From Sweltsa coloradensis (taxonomy: Eukaryota; Arthropoda; Insecta; Plecoptera; Chloroperlidae): a stretch of DNA of 64,000 bases. The notes below the pieces were generated by a model. It saw only the letters and a program-made list of their open reading frames with translations. It had not been told where the DNA came from and did not search any database. Shown here piece by piece: positions 25,521 to 39,160 of the stretch (the stretch's first letter is position 1; every line of letters starts with the position of its first letter). The stretch lies in assembly GCA_024449915.1 (NCBI GenBank), contig JAMZAV010000320.1, positions 124,001 through 188,000 of the forward strand. Reading direction: 5' to 3'. Both the position numbers and the translations under genes were made by a program.

Positions 25521-27332
25521 CCAACATAATTTGCCGAGGATATATTTTTATGTTTCCTTCTTCGATAATCTGTTATTAATGATCCTTGTTTTATGTTCGA
25601 CCACATGAACAATAACCACGGTCATATTGATAAAAACACATACCAAAAGTGCATACATTTTCGAGAGCACTCTACTTTTTCAGTTCCCTCACGCATGAGG
25701 TATGTGTGTTTAATATATGAACTTGGTAACTGTCCGTGATAGTGTATTTATTTATGTAACTCCCAGTCTAAGAGTATAATGGTTTTATCAATTTCTACTT
25801 CACTTAATACGATTCAAAAGAAGAGCATCACAATTGCAAGAGAGGTCAAACGGGGATATTTTTATTTGTTTACTGGCAACTGGAGTCTATATGCGATCCA
25901 AAACAGGAACTTTAATTTTAACTTTCTAAAATAAAAAAAAAATACCCAAACCAGCTTTTAAAAGTGCAAGTTTATTCATTTAAACGATAGTAGATTAAAA
26001 AGTTAATTTTTCAGCTACGTATATCTCAACTTTATAGAGACGATTTTACTTGTAAAGCCTATACTTTTACTCCGGTGTCCGGTATCTGTGTAGTTTATAT
26101 CGTGCTGCATTAGTTCGCGAATGAAGAAATAAGTAACGACTCTAGAGAAAAAACTGAATTACCTTTGAAATATTGTCCATGTTTTTGATAAAATGTCCTT
26201 AATTAGTGTTTGGATAGTTTGAAAAAAATCAAGTTAATATTTTTACGTTTCCGGAAAATTCTAATGTTCTCCTTTAACAAGGGAATTCCTTTAAAAAAAA
26301 AAAAACAATCCAATATCATCAAATTACTATATAGAAGTATTATTTTGTACGAGGTTTTCAGTGCACTGCATGTTCTGTATGCATGAATGTATTCTCCAGA
26401 TGGATATTATTTGGATAAGTTAAGTGTACTAGCACTCCCCCTTCACGCCCCCACCCTACATTATCCCGGCACCCCAACGACTGACTACCTTATGTTACTG
26501 CATAGCCGACCGTCCGACCGGTAAATGTTTTAATTAACAAGGACTGACGAAATTCAGCTAAACGTGCGTTCGTGACTCAAAAGCATTCGGAAACAAGATT
26601 TTTGAATTTACAACTGACGTTGTTTTATTGTGGTGTCACTCTTTGCAGCTTGGTACTTCCAACGTAAAATGATTGTCATCAATCTATGTAAGGCACTTAA
26701 TCGCTTACAAGCAGAACGCTTTTTCACCAAAAGAGGCAAACATCTGTCATTGATCTTAGTTGGCCTTCGAATTTCCTTTCCCATTTAACCTAACAAATTG
26801 ATTCATTTCGAAACTGTATTTTTTACAAAATTATTATTGAAAGAAATGCGTTGTTAATTTCCTATCGGTGTACTCGTTTCAGATAATTTTGTCTATTGTT
26901 AAGTAATAAGTATGCCTACATATTTTGAAATCGGCGAGTTATATTCGCTACGAAGTGTATTATTTATTGAAGGACGAATTTAAAATGATTAAGTAGAGTG
27001 GACAGGGAAGAGGCGAAAGTAAAAGATTTGACACATAGTTGACAAGTTTAGCAAACTAACACATAGGTGAAATGCATTCATAAGCATTTATTGTATACGT
27101 CTTTATTAATCATTCAGTTTTTTAAACTGACCTACATTGCTATACCTCGAGTGCATTCAAACCAGCAATATTGTACTTGATTTTGATTTTCTCGTTTGTT
27201 CCGGAACAATGTGAGAAATCAATATCCAATATCAGAACAGACATACTTTTAAATAACTGAATGTCTTACAGGATTGAAGTTTCTGGAGTAAATTCATTCA
27301 TGACGCGCTTCCCAGTCATGACGACAATGTCA

Positions 27333-27368
27333 TGTGTTGTCGTTGTCGTTGTCGTCGTCGTCGTTGTC
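27333..27368. repeat. GTC/GTT trinucleotide repeat
   Basis: An imperfect (GTCGTT)n/(GTC)n tract in intergenic DNA. No gene encloses it. Confidence 0.8.
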
Positions 27369-30279
27369 CCGGTTCCTCAGTTAGAGAGCTGAAAAGGGCC
27401 TGTTGTCCCTGGATTTCATCGGGAATGTTGCTTTGTAACAAAATATTCTCTAAATATCTTGATAATTATTATGAATCGTCTAAAAATGTCTTCAATGTTG
27501 CATAGCAAAATTAATTAAGGTAATATATTAATATATCCTCGCCCCCACCCATTTCCACAACTCCTAAAATCGTGCCTAACGTGGTATGTGCATCACTTGA
27601 TAAATACATATATATATCTATCCTGTCAAATGTGATACAACGATCACTCACTCACTATATTGTCATACTTGGATTCTATACACAAACTAGGCGCAAGGTT
27701 TTCTTATTGTATTCACATAATCCCACACCTCTTTAGAAAAGGATCCATGTTTTGTAAGGTGGTTTGAGCAAGCTATCAATCTTGATTACCTCGATCAGAA
27801 TCTACGCTAGACCAACAAGTCGGATGTAGTGGAGAAAGCAACAATGGCACCCCGTGTTTAATATCCTCAAAGTGTTGGAATAAGGGGGTGAGGGGTGAGG
27901 ATTGAGGTCTAAATGTTGCTTTACAAATCAAAAACATATTTTCGTAGAGATAGCGAGGACTGTGCATGCGACGGTGGCTCTACTGTAGTTAAACAGCAGG
28001 AGCTCAGAACTACAATGCGGTGGTGTGAATTGATATTTTGCCTGTCATCTTTTATGTCGTATACAAAAGTCACGATTTAACTCGAATTGTTTTATTTATT
28101 CATTGCTTATTTTTACCTATCCTTACTTGGAAGATATGCGTTCCGATTTTCCATTGCGAAAAAAGACCAATACAAAATATGACATCACATAATGTTTTCT
28201 TATTGTTATTAAAAATGTATGCGGCGTGAAATAAATGAGATTTTTACATGTTGTCAAGTATTATTTTGCCTTTTCGTATTTTAAAACACAAATAGATTAT
28301 AGACACAATACAAATGGAGAAGAACATTGTGTTGGAGTATATTTGATTTTCATCTCCACTTAGTTGACCATATGAATGATAATGCGTCACAGGCAGCCCC
28401 AAGGTGCAATACTTGTCAAACTTATGTAAGTGAATTGTGCATATTTCCCGTTCTTTCTATTAAACCGTGTTCGTTCGTGATGTGGGACTGGGAGTTGTTT
28501 CTCTGTCCCTACTTCCTATATTAACTACCCTTGTTATCACAAAAGTAACGTGTATTACTTCCTACTTTAATTATATGATTATATTTGTATTCATTATTTA
28601 GAATTTACAAAGCAGCCTATAGCAAGCTCACTATCCCCACTATATCGACGATTTAGAACCAGGTACCTCGTGTCACTTGTGCTGGTAGACAATCAACAAC
28701 TGATTGGCAATTTCGTATATACGCCGTAGCTGTCACTTTGTTCCAATGAGGATGCATTGTTGACTTTACACTTCAGGAGACAGGTACGCCTTTTGATGTT
28801 CATACATTAATACTAGGTGATAGATAGATAGGTCGAGAATACGACGAGCTGTAGAGTGGCTTTCTCACTGTCGGCCATACAAACCTACATGAAACATAAA
28901 ATATAGTGGCTAAATAACCTTCGAAACTATTGATCAAGTAAAGTTCTCATTTAATTTGGTTATGAAAGGAAGCTTGAGAACCAAGACGCCAGACATATAA
29001 GAATACCTTTATGGTAATGTTTTCGCTGTTGGCACGTTTCATCCATATAAATAACGATGTGAACAACAGGATTACATTGTGTAGAACCATATTAAATCAC
29101 CGCGAAAACGCAATCGGGAAATTTGTCAGGTAATGCAAAACCTGTAAACTGAGCTAAACATCAGTCCGGATATTCATAGCATGCTTATCGTCAAATGATC
29201 GGCCATGACTTTTCCCTCTCCATTACACCTACTATCTTCGAGTCGACCTTTAAGTAGTTTGAGTTCGCTCTTATGTCTGATTGTTAACTGTGCGGCTGAC
29301 ATACCGAGCGCCCAGTGCGAGGGGTTGATATTGCACAGGGTGGGCGCGGGCCGGGGCCCAACACGCATCGCAAGACGCTAGCCAGCACGCAACCATCTGA
29401 CCTCCACACCAGACCAACACGCCACATGGGAACGAACCAAATATTATAATTAAAAACATTGAAAATTTTCCTCACTATAATCTCAGTACCGAAGGTAGTA
29501 AAACGAATTGACCCGCGTTCAGTAATAAGACCATAAAATAACTTAATGGTGCTTTTATTGATCGTGTTTTGCAAACTTGAACCATGAAACTAAAGGACGT
29601 GGTAGAAAGCAATTTGCATTCAACTTCCGATGTGTATCATTTGTTGGGGCCTCATAAATAATGAAGAGAGATGTGGCGTCCTGCTATAGAGCCAGATTGA
29701 TAGATTTTACCTGTCAGCAATAGAACAAAGTACGGTAGAAGATATAATGATAAGTTATCTGACCCTTAGAATTTCATTAGCGTAATATTAGCAAAGCCAA
29801 AGCGTTAAACAATAGGTCAAGTAAAGCGTAACAAACCAAATGTGCATCGAATATCTAGGAAGTGTTAATAATCTTAACCGTAAAATATCTACCCTAGCTG
29901 TCAGGGATCAGTTCTATATACTTGCATTCTTAGGAAACAGGAAGTTCTCAAAGACGTTCTTAGTACAATTACACCATAACGTGTAATAAAGGGCAAATAT
30001 GATGACTCACATGGCTCAGAAAACGTGAAAAGGGAAGTACCAACTTCAATGTTATTTTACGATTCTAAAGAAATGCAAACTTTCTTAATAACAAAGTAGT
30101 TATTTCGCAGTACTTCTTTCGAGATGTAGTTCCGGTAGTGAATTATATACTTGATTGATCACTACTTATCGACGATCAGTCATATTAGGATGTTGGAATG
30201 TTGGCAAAGGATGCAAAGGCACTAATGGTGCAAAAGTAACGTCTACGATTCAAGATATGGCTTAGGTAAATAAGGATCA

Positions 30280-30368
30280 AGCTTTTAGCTAGGATTGCCG
30301 GTGATGGGAATCTAACCCATGACCTCCCAGATCATATTATCGCGTGTTAGCAATGAGCTAAGTGTGGT
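30280..30368 (-). mobile_element. tRNA-derived SINE head, copy 1
   Basis: On the minus strand a box-A-like TTAGCTCATTG and a box-B-like GGTTAGATTCC lie at tRNA-like spacing, followed by CACCGGCAATCCTAGCTAAA. The post-tRNA sequence (CCGGCAATCC then a CTAAAAG block) recurs at 33405-33510. That marks a dispersed SINE rather than a functional tRNA. The anticodon arm does not fold convincingly. Confidence 0.5.
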
Positions 30369-31649
30369 GTTCCTTATCTAGATATTAGCTTCCGATTTTA
30401 TTTTAATCAGATGATGTTTGATTATCCATGATAATATCGTGAACACAGATTTAACTATAGATATATTGAACTAGTCTTGTAAAATATAAACTAATATGTC
30501 ACTGAAAGGGATTAAAAACAAATTACCATAAATGACTATAAAATAATGATTAATGATAAAATGTAATGTAGGCTTATCATTAACATGGAAACCTTTGGCA
30601 TTTTATTTAACAAATAATGCTTTCTGATAACATACAATAACTGCCATTATGTACTTGATTAATGTACTACTCCCAGATCTATCAAATCATTCATTAATAA
30701 AATAGAACATATTTATAGATTATGGCGATAAAAATAATAAATCAAAACGAAGAATCGTTTTATACATAAGAAGGTCTACACAATAAGTCTATTAAGTGTT
30801 TACTCCTTAAAGGTCCAGGAAATCTAGATATTGTTTTTTTTTTCAAACATGATTTGAAAACTGAAAGCAAATAAGGTTTAGTTGGATGATGCAACTCATA
30901 AACTGTATGACTGTGTGTTAATGTGCTGTGTGGAAAGTTGTCTAGCTCTAAATGTTACACTCCGATTTGTTTAAAATGATTATTTATAAAAAGAGTTTGG
31001 AAAACTGACTTTAAAAATGATACACCAATAAAGAGTCAGATCAAAACCCAATAAATCATGTAGAAGTTTTATCAATAAATGTAATAACTATATTTTATAA
31101 ACACCAACTACATGTATTATTTAATGAATTTTTAGCCCCAAGTTAGTAAATAAATATGTAAGAAGAATTTCAAAGTATAAAGTAATTTTGTTTCAATATT
31201 ATATGTGTGCTAACTGCTAAAATAGTTATTATATAAATGTTCACAATCAACATCGGCATGTCATTACTCATTCTTCAACATGCTTAAGAGTATTCTGCGT
31301 TTTCCAATATCAAAAGGTGTTTAATACAACTGCTTCATTACGTTGTGTAATTTCGTGCAAAGGGGTAGCTTTTGAAACCAACTTGTTATTCGTATAAACT
31401 CCTTCTAGCATACAAGAGGTAATTATCCAACCACCTTAATGAGTTTCCAGTGGTTTTTGAATACGAGTCGTGCACGACTTCGCTGGCCGAGCACAATACA
31501 CGAGAACAAGAACAACGAGTTCAGAGCTTCTAAAACACTTTTGCAAATCGCTAGAATCAAAATCACGCGAAGAAACAAGAGAATATTGTGGATCGATGTG
31601 TGTATTCAGGTCAAGCTCATGACAATACACACGATACATGGTTTACAGG

Positions 31650-31972
31650 TCAAGTGCAGTGATAGGTGGAGCACACTTGATGATGCACAAGTTATATGTC
31701 AAGTGCAGTGATAGGTGGAGCACACTTGATGATGCACAAGTTATATGTCAAGTGCAGTGATAGGTGGAGCACACTTGATGATGCACAAGTTATATGTCAA
31801 GTGCAGTGATGGGTGGAGCACACTTGATGATGCACAAGTTATGTGTCAAGTGCAGTGATAGGTGGAGCACACTTGATGATGCACAAGTTATATGTCCAAG
31901 TGCAGTGATAGGTGGAGCACACTTGATGATGCACAAGTTATATGTCAAGTGCAGTGATAGGTGGAGCACACT
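31650..31972. repeat. 49-bp minisatellite, about 6.5 units
   Basis: The unit begins TCAAGTGCAGTGATAGGTGG. Units start at 31650, 31699, 31748, 31797, 31846, 31895 and 31945; one unit has a single-base insertion. Units are nearly identical (one A-to-G change in the fourth and one in its tail), which implies recent expansion. The period is not a multiple of three, so overlapping open frames are not protein repeats. There are no spacers, so it is not a CRISPR array. Confidence 0.95.
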
Positions 31973-33404
31973 TTCCTGGTATCAGGTCAAGTGTGGCTGT
32001 ATGTGGCGGATAGGTGGCAGGTCCAGTTGGCATGTGGCTGTCAGCTAGACATGCAATGTGATTTACGTATACTGGTGATAATTGAAATAGACTTAGCCGC
32101 ATGATTGACACTTAGAAGGCTTACATGTTTGAACACTGAAGCTAAGCAGGCGATTGTTAGGTTCTACTGAATCAAAGTCGAGTGACCGCCTTTTTACTCT
32201 GTCATCATTCAAGTAGATCGATGGTTCTTAGGCATGCTTGCTGAAATAATTTCTTATAACGATACAAATTAATATCCTATTTTTTCATACCATTAATAAT
32301 TAAATCGCTCAATCCACTCCCCCAAAGAACCAGATTGTACTTTAGAGTCAACATTTCAACTTGCAATTAGTCTTCTGTCGACAACACTCACGTGCCTTTC
32401 AGCTAATCATTTTCAACACATCAGTGTCAAAACGGAGACGTGAGAAATTTCACCGGCATTATGAATGTATATATAAGAGACAATTTGGATTGGATATTGC
32501 TTAACGTCTCATATTTATGCAACTTGGCTAATCGAGACGAAGGGTGGGACGTAAGGGGTGACGCGGGGGATAAGGGGTGGACAGGCCTGTGCTGGTCAGA
32601 ACCAGCCACAAGCGTATGGGGAGGGCAGGGGTAACCCCACGTCGTGGTCGTCTCCGTCTGTGTCAAGAGTCGAACTCTTACATACCTTACTTTTGCTTCA
32701 GGTAGAGTCCACACATTCAAATTTGAGTTTTCCCAAGTGTTTTTATGTATAGACGTGGTCTTGAAGATTATCCCGAATTGTCCCGAACCTTATTTAGTCC
32801 AAAACCAAAACCTGTATATGTGCTTTGGTTTGAATCCGAAAAAGTTTATTTTTGAACCCCAACCGGAACTCGAACCCGTTTTTTAATTTTTTTTATTGTA
32901 AGGATGAGTGCAACCCTCAAATAATAAGTAAACAACACGGAGCGGTTAAAAGGCATTTCTGCAATATCAAAGCTATAGGCCTACGGAGACCGATCTAAGT
33001 AAGAATCTGTCCAATATGCTTGGCTCAAAATAGCTCGACGTATATCTAAATTTCCATGTTCACCTATCCCCGGCATCGCATGTCGCAACTCACTGACACA
33101 GCGTAGCGTGTTCGTATTCGTCAGGTTGGTCACATTGTTGCAAGTCAAACCAATCAACGAAACAATGTAAATGAATATCTCTTGTCAGGCCATTACTCTC
33201 AAACTAAGACTGGTCTCATGTTAGCCTAAACCTATCAAGAACTCAATACTATTTATGAGATGTCGAGTTTGATTCTTTTCGGTGGCATATATCGCTAATT
33301 TTATGTAATGACATATTCCGTAGTTCAATCTGTTAAAAATAAAAATAATATGTTCATAACAGAATACAGAAATACGTCATTCAGGAATCAGGCACCTTCC
33401 TATA

Positions 33405-33510
33405 CCGACAGAGGTAGCTCATGCGTAACGCGTGAGACTTTGGTCACCATGCGAGGCCACGAGATTGAATTCCACCTCCGGCAATCCAGACTAAAAGATT
33501 TTTCAACAGT
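33405..33510 (+). mobile_element. tRNA-derived SINE, copy 2
   Basis: The box-A-like GGTAGCTCATGCGTAACGCG and box-B-like GAGATTGAATTCC are followed by CACCTCCGGCAATCCAGACT. It shares the sequence downstream of box B with the copy at 30280-30368. No functional tRNA fold is evident. Confidence 0.5.
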
Positions 33511-34430
33511 TTCTGCAGTCATTAAGGCGAATGCTGGGATTGAGTTTTGGACATACTTCGCATATACCGTACCCTAACACCCTGAGAAATAGTTAGTCAC
33601 CTCAAGAGGAGTACACCTCGGGTAAAACGAATGTATAACCTACAGCAGGGATCCTTACGAAAAGTGTTTTTCAGTCGCCTGAAAAACGAGTGCAACACGG
33701 TATTTCCGAATTTTCACGAACTTGTTACACATATATGTCAGTACACTTTGCTTCAGTGCAGTCATAGGTCCTGTACCTGAATATAGAACAAAATACCAGT
33801 TATTTTTCATTTTTTAATCCCTTTTGCTGTTATTTGATGATAGAAGCTCTCATGCGCTTTCTTTTTCATTGTCCAAGTTTCCGCATTGGGTTCAGGAAAT
33901 CGTGTAATTTTGGTTTTTCTTTAAAGAAAATCACGCAAAATAGCTTTAATAATTTTTATTTAAATTGGTTCCCTGCAGCAACCCTACATTTAACACTGAC
34001 ATTGTGTAAGAGACTGCCTGTATATTTCAATACTTACGTTCGTCCATTTTCGAAGACGCCCGTGTTCATAGTCGAGCACTGACAAACTGAACACTCGTGG
34101 GATGTTTAACATGTGATTATGAGTGTAAAACAATATTGGTTTTGTTAAGCATTATCTGCTTGTTATTGTGTGATACGAATGTATTCCAGACATCTCACTT
34201 CATAGTCATTTGATCACGGCATAGCCTACTACTGAACTTACGTACCAGGATAGATAAATAATAATCCACTTCTATGAGAACAACAAGAATTTGCGAGGAG
34301 CTCATTTCACGCTTCATATCTGGGCGGTTGGAGGTTGTTAGTATATTGACGTCCACGCTTTGGCTGCATCTAATACACTGGCAGAAAATAAACGAGCAGA
34401 GCCATGCATTTATATATAAATTCCACGCTC

Positions 34431-35084
34431 TTAAAGGGGCTAAAAACCCAAAAAAATTATTTTTTACCACGTGATCTGTAGCACAATATACTACACTTAA
34501 ATGACCGTTTAAAAAATTATATCTTGTAACTGTGCTTTAACACGAATTTTTCAATTTTTTTTTTATCCAGAAATTTACAAAAATTGGTGTTTGGGGAATT
34601 TCTTAAATCGGCTTTAACCTGTTTCTTTTTTGGTCCACATAGATACTAGAGCATAGTACCAATCTAAAATGCCCATTTTTACATCGTGTCTTGAAACTGT
34701 GCCCAAATATACCCTCAAACACGCAAAAATATGCATTCCAAAATCACACCCCATCTTGCTAATCAGCATATTTTGACCGAACTACTTGCCCAAATTACAA
34801 AACAAAATATAGAGAATTTACAGAAAAGGCTGTAGAATACGTGAATAATGGCCAATATTTTTTTGGATCAAAATCCTCCAAGGTCACGGGGCATAAAGAT
34901 CGTCCCCATGTTATTTCTTATGGGAGATTTTTGCCGATGGGACCTAGCTCGAAAAATGTCATGTTTGACAATTTTTTGGGTGGTCATGGTGGCCCCAATA
35001 ATTTTTCTGTTAATTGCTAAATTCATTATTAGTTAGCCTGAATGAAATATATTTTTTGAGTTTAGCGGTTAAATACCCCTTTAA
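34431..35084 (+). mobile_element. TTAA-type 650-bp non-autonomous element, copy 2
   Basis: It is flanked by TTAA on both sides. The terminal inverted repeats are AGGGGCTA at the left and TACCCCT at the right. It is the best-preserved copy of this family in the window. Assignment to piggyBac-like elements rests only on the TTAA duplication and short terminal repeats. Confidence 0.65.
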
Positions 35085-36019
35085 CAAAAATCAGTTGTTG
35101 TTCAAATATGTTCAGAGATATGGAATCGTTATTTTAAATACAATTTTCTACATCTAATTTCTCATGTAGAATTAAAAAAAATGGTTTTGAATTAAGCTAC
35201 ATTGAAAGCAATCTCTTTGTTGTAATGTCATCTGTAAAATGGACACAACAATCTGTAAAATGGACACAACAATAGATTTTGTGCAACATCCCACCTAAAT
35301 TATGTTTAAACGGAAAAAATCCACTCAAAGCTAGCTTTTAAAATTGTCACAAAAAAGTAATTTTAGTATTAAGCATAGGCAAAACAATCAAGTCAAAAGT
35401 TGATTTGTGTAAATTAAAAATTGAGAAAAAATATGATTGTTTAATATATTAAATTGTATTTCTTATTTTTCAATACATCATTCCAAAGTTTGCTCATAAA
35501 GAACGCGCTTCCTTAGTACATACCAACCCAAGAACATGTAACTTAGGCGTGAAAGTGCGTGTGCGTGTGCGTGTAGTCAGGTCACAAGACAGGGGGGATG
35601 CGCGACCGTCGTGTTATGAATGGGATGTGCGTCGTGTACGTGCCGTATCTCTGAATGTTGCATGATTGTACTATGCGACTAGGAACCGACTAGCACCACT
35701 ATCGACTGCTCAAAATGCACGGCCAATCCCATCCATAAGGCAGAGGCTCTCCCCAGTCTCTCCTAAACGACCAACCGACACAAACGCGCTCAAAATACTC
35801 CCGCCACCAAAAATAATTCAAGTGATTTCCAATTCCAATATGAGTGTGAATGAAACTTTACAAATAGTGGTAGTCATTTCGAGTTTTCCATCACCCACGT
35901 AAGATGCAAATCAGCGAGCACGGACGTGATTATTGCGCCGTCGCGAAGGGGCTGGAGGTACACGATGCGACCCTGTAGACGTCAGTTGCAGGTAGACCAC
36001 CTTGCGACCAAGATCAAAG

Positions 36020-36416
36020 ATGGTGCAGGCGCGGGGTGCGCGCGAGTGCTGGACGTGCGTGTACTTGGCGAGCTTCCTGCTAGGAGTCAACACCAAGGAC
36101 CCTCCGATAGTGACCATCCCCGATCAGGGGATGATAGGAGGGAGGGAGGTTCTAGTAACTAAACAGCGCGCTCTTCTTTATCTCGGGATCCCGTTTGCTG
36201 CACCCCCGTTGGAGAATCTGCGGTTCGCGCCGCCCCAGACTGATCCTCTGCCGTCTTGGACCGATGTGCGCAACGGGTCCATGTTCGCTCCCTCCTGTCT
36301 ACAGAAGCAGGATCGCATGAAGACAGTGGACCGCCTTCTCACTCCCCTCATGCCTGACGAGGAGAAGCTGGAGTTTAGCGAGGATTGCCTCTACCTCAAC
36401 ATCTTCGCGCCGAATG
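36020..36416 (+). CDS. Cholinesterase-like (neuroligin/glutactin-type) protein, exon 1
   Basis: The exon encodes residues 1-132 of an alpha/beta-hydrolase-fold protein of the carboxylesterase type-B family. The ATG at 36020 (AAAG ATG G) is followed by a modestly hydrophobic stretch, CWTCVYLASFLLGV, that could be a signal peptide. Next come YLGIPFAAPPLENLRF (the usual Y.GIP.A.PP...RF block), a Trp-containing segment, a Cys, and SEDCLYLNIFAP. This matches the type-B signature 2 and carries the first disulfide loop Cys. The exon ends at AATG|GTAAGA, phase 1. The upstream region 35.5-36.0 kb is relatively GC-rich and probably holds the promoter and 5' UTR, but no TATA box is clear. A further upstream coding exon cannot be excluded. 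The exon is GC-rich compared with its flanks. Confidence 0.88.
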
Positions 36417-37509
36417 GTAAGAGGACAAACAAGGCGATGCTAAGATTACCCTTATAATGTCCACTTTTACTTTTCACTATAATAGAATGAAATGTAAACA
36501 TTTAGCTATATTTTAGGTCCAACATGAAAAGAAAAAAAGTAATTATTTGCGATTTCTTCTATTGGATCATTTTAATCTCACGTCAATAATACAATTCAAC
36601 TGCATTCTCAGTTGTTTATCATTTGTGTTTTTGTATGACAATGAAATATTTAAACAAAACTATCACATAACTTATAGTTTAGGCTTGACGTGTGTTGATC
36701 TTACCCTGGTTGGAACACTAAAGTTCATAGTTCAGTTTGTATAGTAAATAGATCACATTTACTTACAATATTAAATAAACAGCTGATATAGCAATGAACG
36801 ACTTTGAACACGTGAGGTCCACTTTCAGAAAGTTATTAATGTTATTTGGTATTCATATCACATTTTACAACTGACAAAGTATGTACTGTCTTGTATGCCA
36901 CTATTGAGATATATATGACAAAAGCAGGGCTACGAATGTTTCGTTACAGACGTCAATCATGATTGGTAAATTGGTAGCAGACCAATATTTACTCATTCAA
37001 TCAAATCGAAGACTAAAGCCACCGAGAGGAACAGGGTTTTAAAATATTCATTTTACCCCGATTTTCATTATCATTTTAATAATAATAATACTGACCGCTC
37101 GATATTCATTGGTCACCATGAGTTTATAGTCGCCAATTGTTGAAGAGACAATGACAGTTATACAAGTGAGATAAGAATCCCCAAAGATTAGTCTCTAATC
37201 TTGGAAATCACAGTGAAGAAAAACCAGTAATACATCATTTATTTCAAGCGAAATAGATTTTCCCGACAAGAATTACAACTCCAGAAATATACACATATCT
37301 ACACCTACAATGTATAATTAAGACGAAACTTTTATAAATATCTTATTTGTTTCGAATACTGTTTTCTAATCATCACTATATCCGATGGTCTGTAATGACA
37401 GTTATCACTGCTAAAAATTAAATAATTAGTAGGCCCTATTAATAAACTATTTTTACCTCCATTGTGATAGTATAAGAGAGCTAACCTGGCATAGGCCAAT
37501 TCCTCATTT

Positions 37510-37690
37510 TACTGTCCTTCCATCTGTCCATTTGTGAATGTGACACGTGTCACGATAAAACCGAACTTGACGTGCGATTGACACAGGTTTTTCTTAAGAA
37601 TGCCACAGAGAGATTTTGGTGGCCCTAGGGTCAGTGGGCTGGAGCTCTTCTCATTAGGGATATTTTAACCCGGCACCTCCACCAAACTAG
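37510..37690 (+). repeat. Dispersed GGCACCTCCACC-type repeat, copy c
   Basis: The order of blocks is as in 25320-25520: GTCACGATAAAACCGAACTT, GATTTTGGTGGCCCTAGGGT and CCCGGCACCTCCACCAAA. It lies in intron 1 of the cholinesterase-like gene. Confidence 0.5.
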
Positions 37691-39115
37691 GCAAATGTTT
37701 AATAAATGTATTTGCTTATCAGCATCGTCGACATCTGTTGAGAAGTTTCGCTTCCTACAGTTGGTACTTCCATACCAAATTGCTTGTTCTCATAAGTCAC
37801 AATAAAACGTTACAACAACCACAAACCGTTGAAATGAATAATATAACGGTTATTGAACTTCAATGTCAGGTTCAAAAAACTTTCACCCGAGTTTTTTTAG
37901 ACAATTGGGCAAAATATTCAACTATGATTGTTATTGCAATTTCTTGGAATAATGCTATTACTTTAGATTGATCGTGTAGGGTCCTCATCGTTAATCAATA
38001 TGATAAGGTTTAAATATTCCCTTGGCAGCATGGCATGTTCTTCCGGTCGAACTAGGGTCAGACCGTGGGAGTTAGCTGGGTGACCGGCGACCAGTTGTAT
38101 CAGGTGCCAGTGAAAATCTTAACAAATTTAATTATTTGATTTTTTATAACAATTTCAAAACTAACTATATTTGAAGATTGCTCTTTTTTGTGCTTTTTGA
38201 TCGGCGTCCAAATTTAATATTTTGAAGTTTTGGTGAACCAGGAAATACAGAAATGAATGGTAAATTTATCAAACCAAAGGTCCATTGTAAGCTCAATGAT
38301 AATATGCTACTAAAACAAACAAACAATCAATAAGTTAATTTTAAATTTTGTTTTAAATTTGAGTAGACCACATGGCTCAGGTACAACTTTATATTTCTAC
38401 TCTTCAGGTGACAGCGAAGTATAGACTTTGGGGGTTATTCCGAGGGAATATAGAGACATATATATTACAGAACAGAGTATAGTTAAGATTTTCGTAGGCG
38501 GGTACCACACCGCCGACCTATGGAAGTGGACACACCTCTATCCGGACCACGTGTGCTTTCTTTCTATGGTAGCTCGAACCATCTTCAGGTCGATTCTTCC
38601 GTGAACCCAAGGTGATAAACGTGAGCTGATTATCAATGTGTTGTAATTATGTTGTAATTAGGATTAATGTCCAGTTCGTGTGTAAAGTTCCCCCGCGTCA
38701 GCCACGCGTGCATCAATCTTTAATCTTGATGATAATTCTCTGCCTCAACCCTCCTATCCTTACGATTAACCTACTTTTACACCAACTTACGCAACGTTGG
38801 AATGAAATTTACAATGCAAGGATAAAACTGCGCTAAAACATCCACCGTCCTCATTTCTTGTTTTTATTACTGCTCAAACTATGCAACACACTAAACACCA
38901 AGGCTGCGTGGCAAGGAATCATTTGATCGTGATAGTAGTAATGGAGACAACGCCTATGTGCTCCCCTTTACGCCTACAATTCTTGCTGATGTTTTCTACA
39001 TTTAGTGGATGCTCCAACACCATGCATAGAATTCCATAATTTAGTTTAAAACGTGACATCCGATTGACTTGCGATTTTTGTTGACAATGCCCTTAAACAA
39101 AGAAGTTAGAGAGTG

Positions 39116-39160
39116 TTTTTGGTGATCCTAGGGGTCCCTTACGCCTAGGATCACCAAAAA
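39116..39160. repeat. 17-bp perfect hairpin derived from the dispersed repeat
   Basis: TTTTTGGTGATCCTAGG (39116-39132) is followed by an 11-base loop and the exact reverse complement (39144-39160). The left arm resembles the GATTTTGGTGGCCCTAGGGT block of the repeat at 37510-37690. This is probably a fold-back formed within a truncated copy. Confidence 0.7.

Larger units (their letters stand above)
24451..36019. other. Intergenic region, right part
   Basis: Apart from the repeats listed separately (25320, 30280, 31650, 33405, 34431) no genes are visible. Two locally GC-rich patches stand out, at about 29290-29420 and 32520-32660; neither gives a convincing exon. The last 450 bp (35.55-36.0 kb) are richer in CpG and carry a (GTGCGT)n tract, in line with promoter or 5' UTR sequence of the cholinesterase-like gene. 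Confidence 0.55.

Noticed and set aside
31650..31972. CRISPR-like array
   Set aside because: Units are contiguous without unique spacers, and the setting is animal nuclear DNA.
31794..32048. Open frame with repeated peptide segments
   Set aside because: It is produced by the 49-bp minisatellite, whose period is not a multiple of three and so shifts frame each unit.
36002..36019. TTG start six codons upstream of the ATG of the cholinesterase-like gene
   Set aside because: Eukaryotic initiation at TTG is unlikely; the ATG at 36020 has good context.
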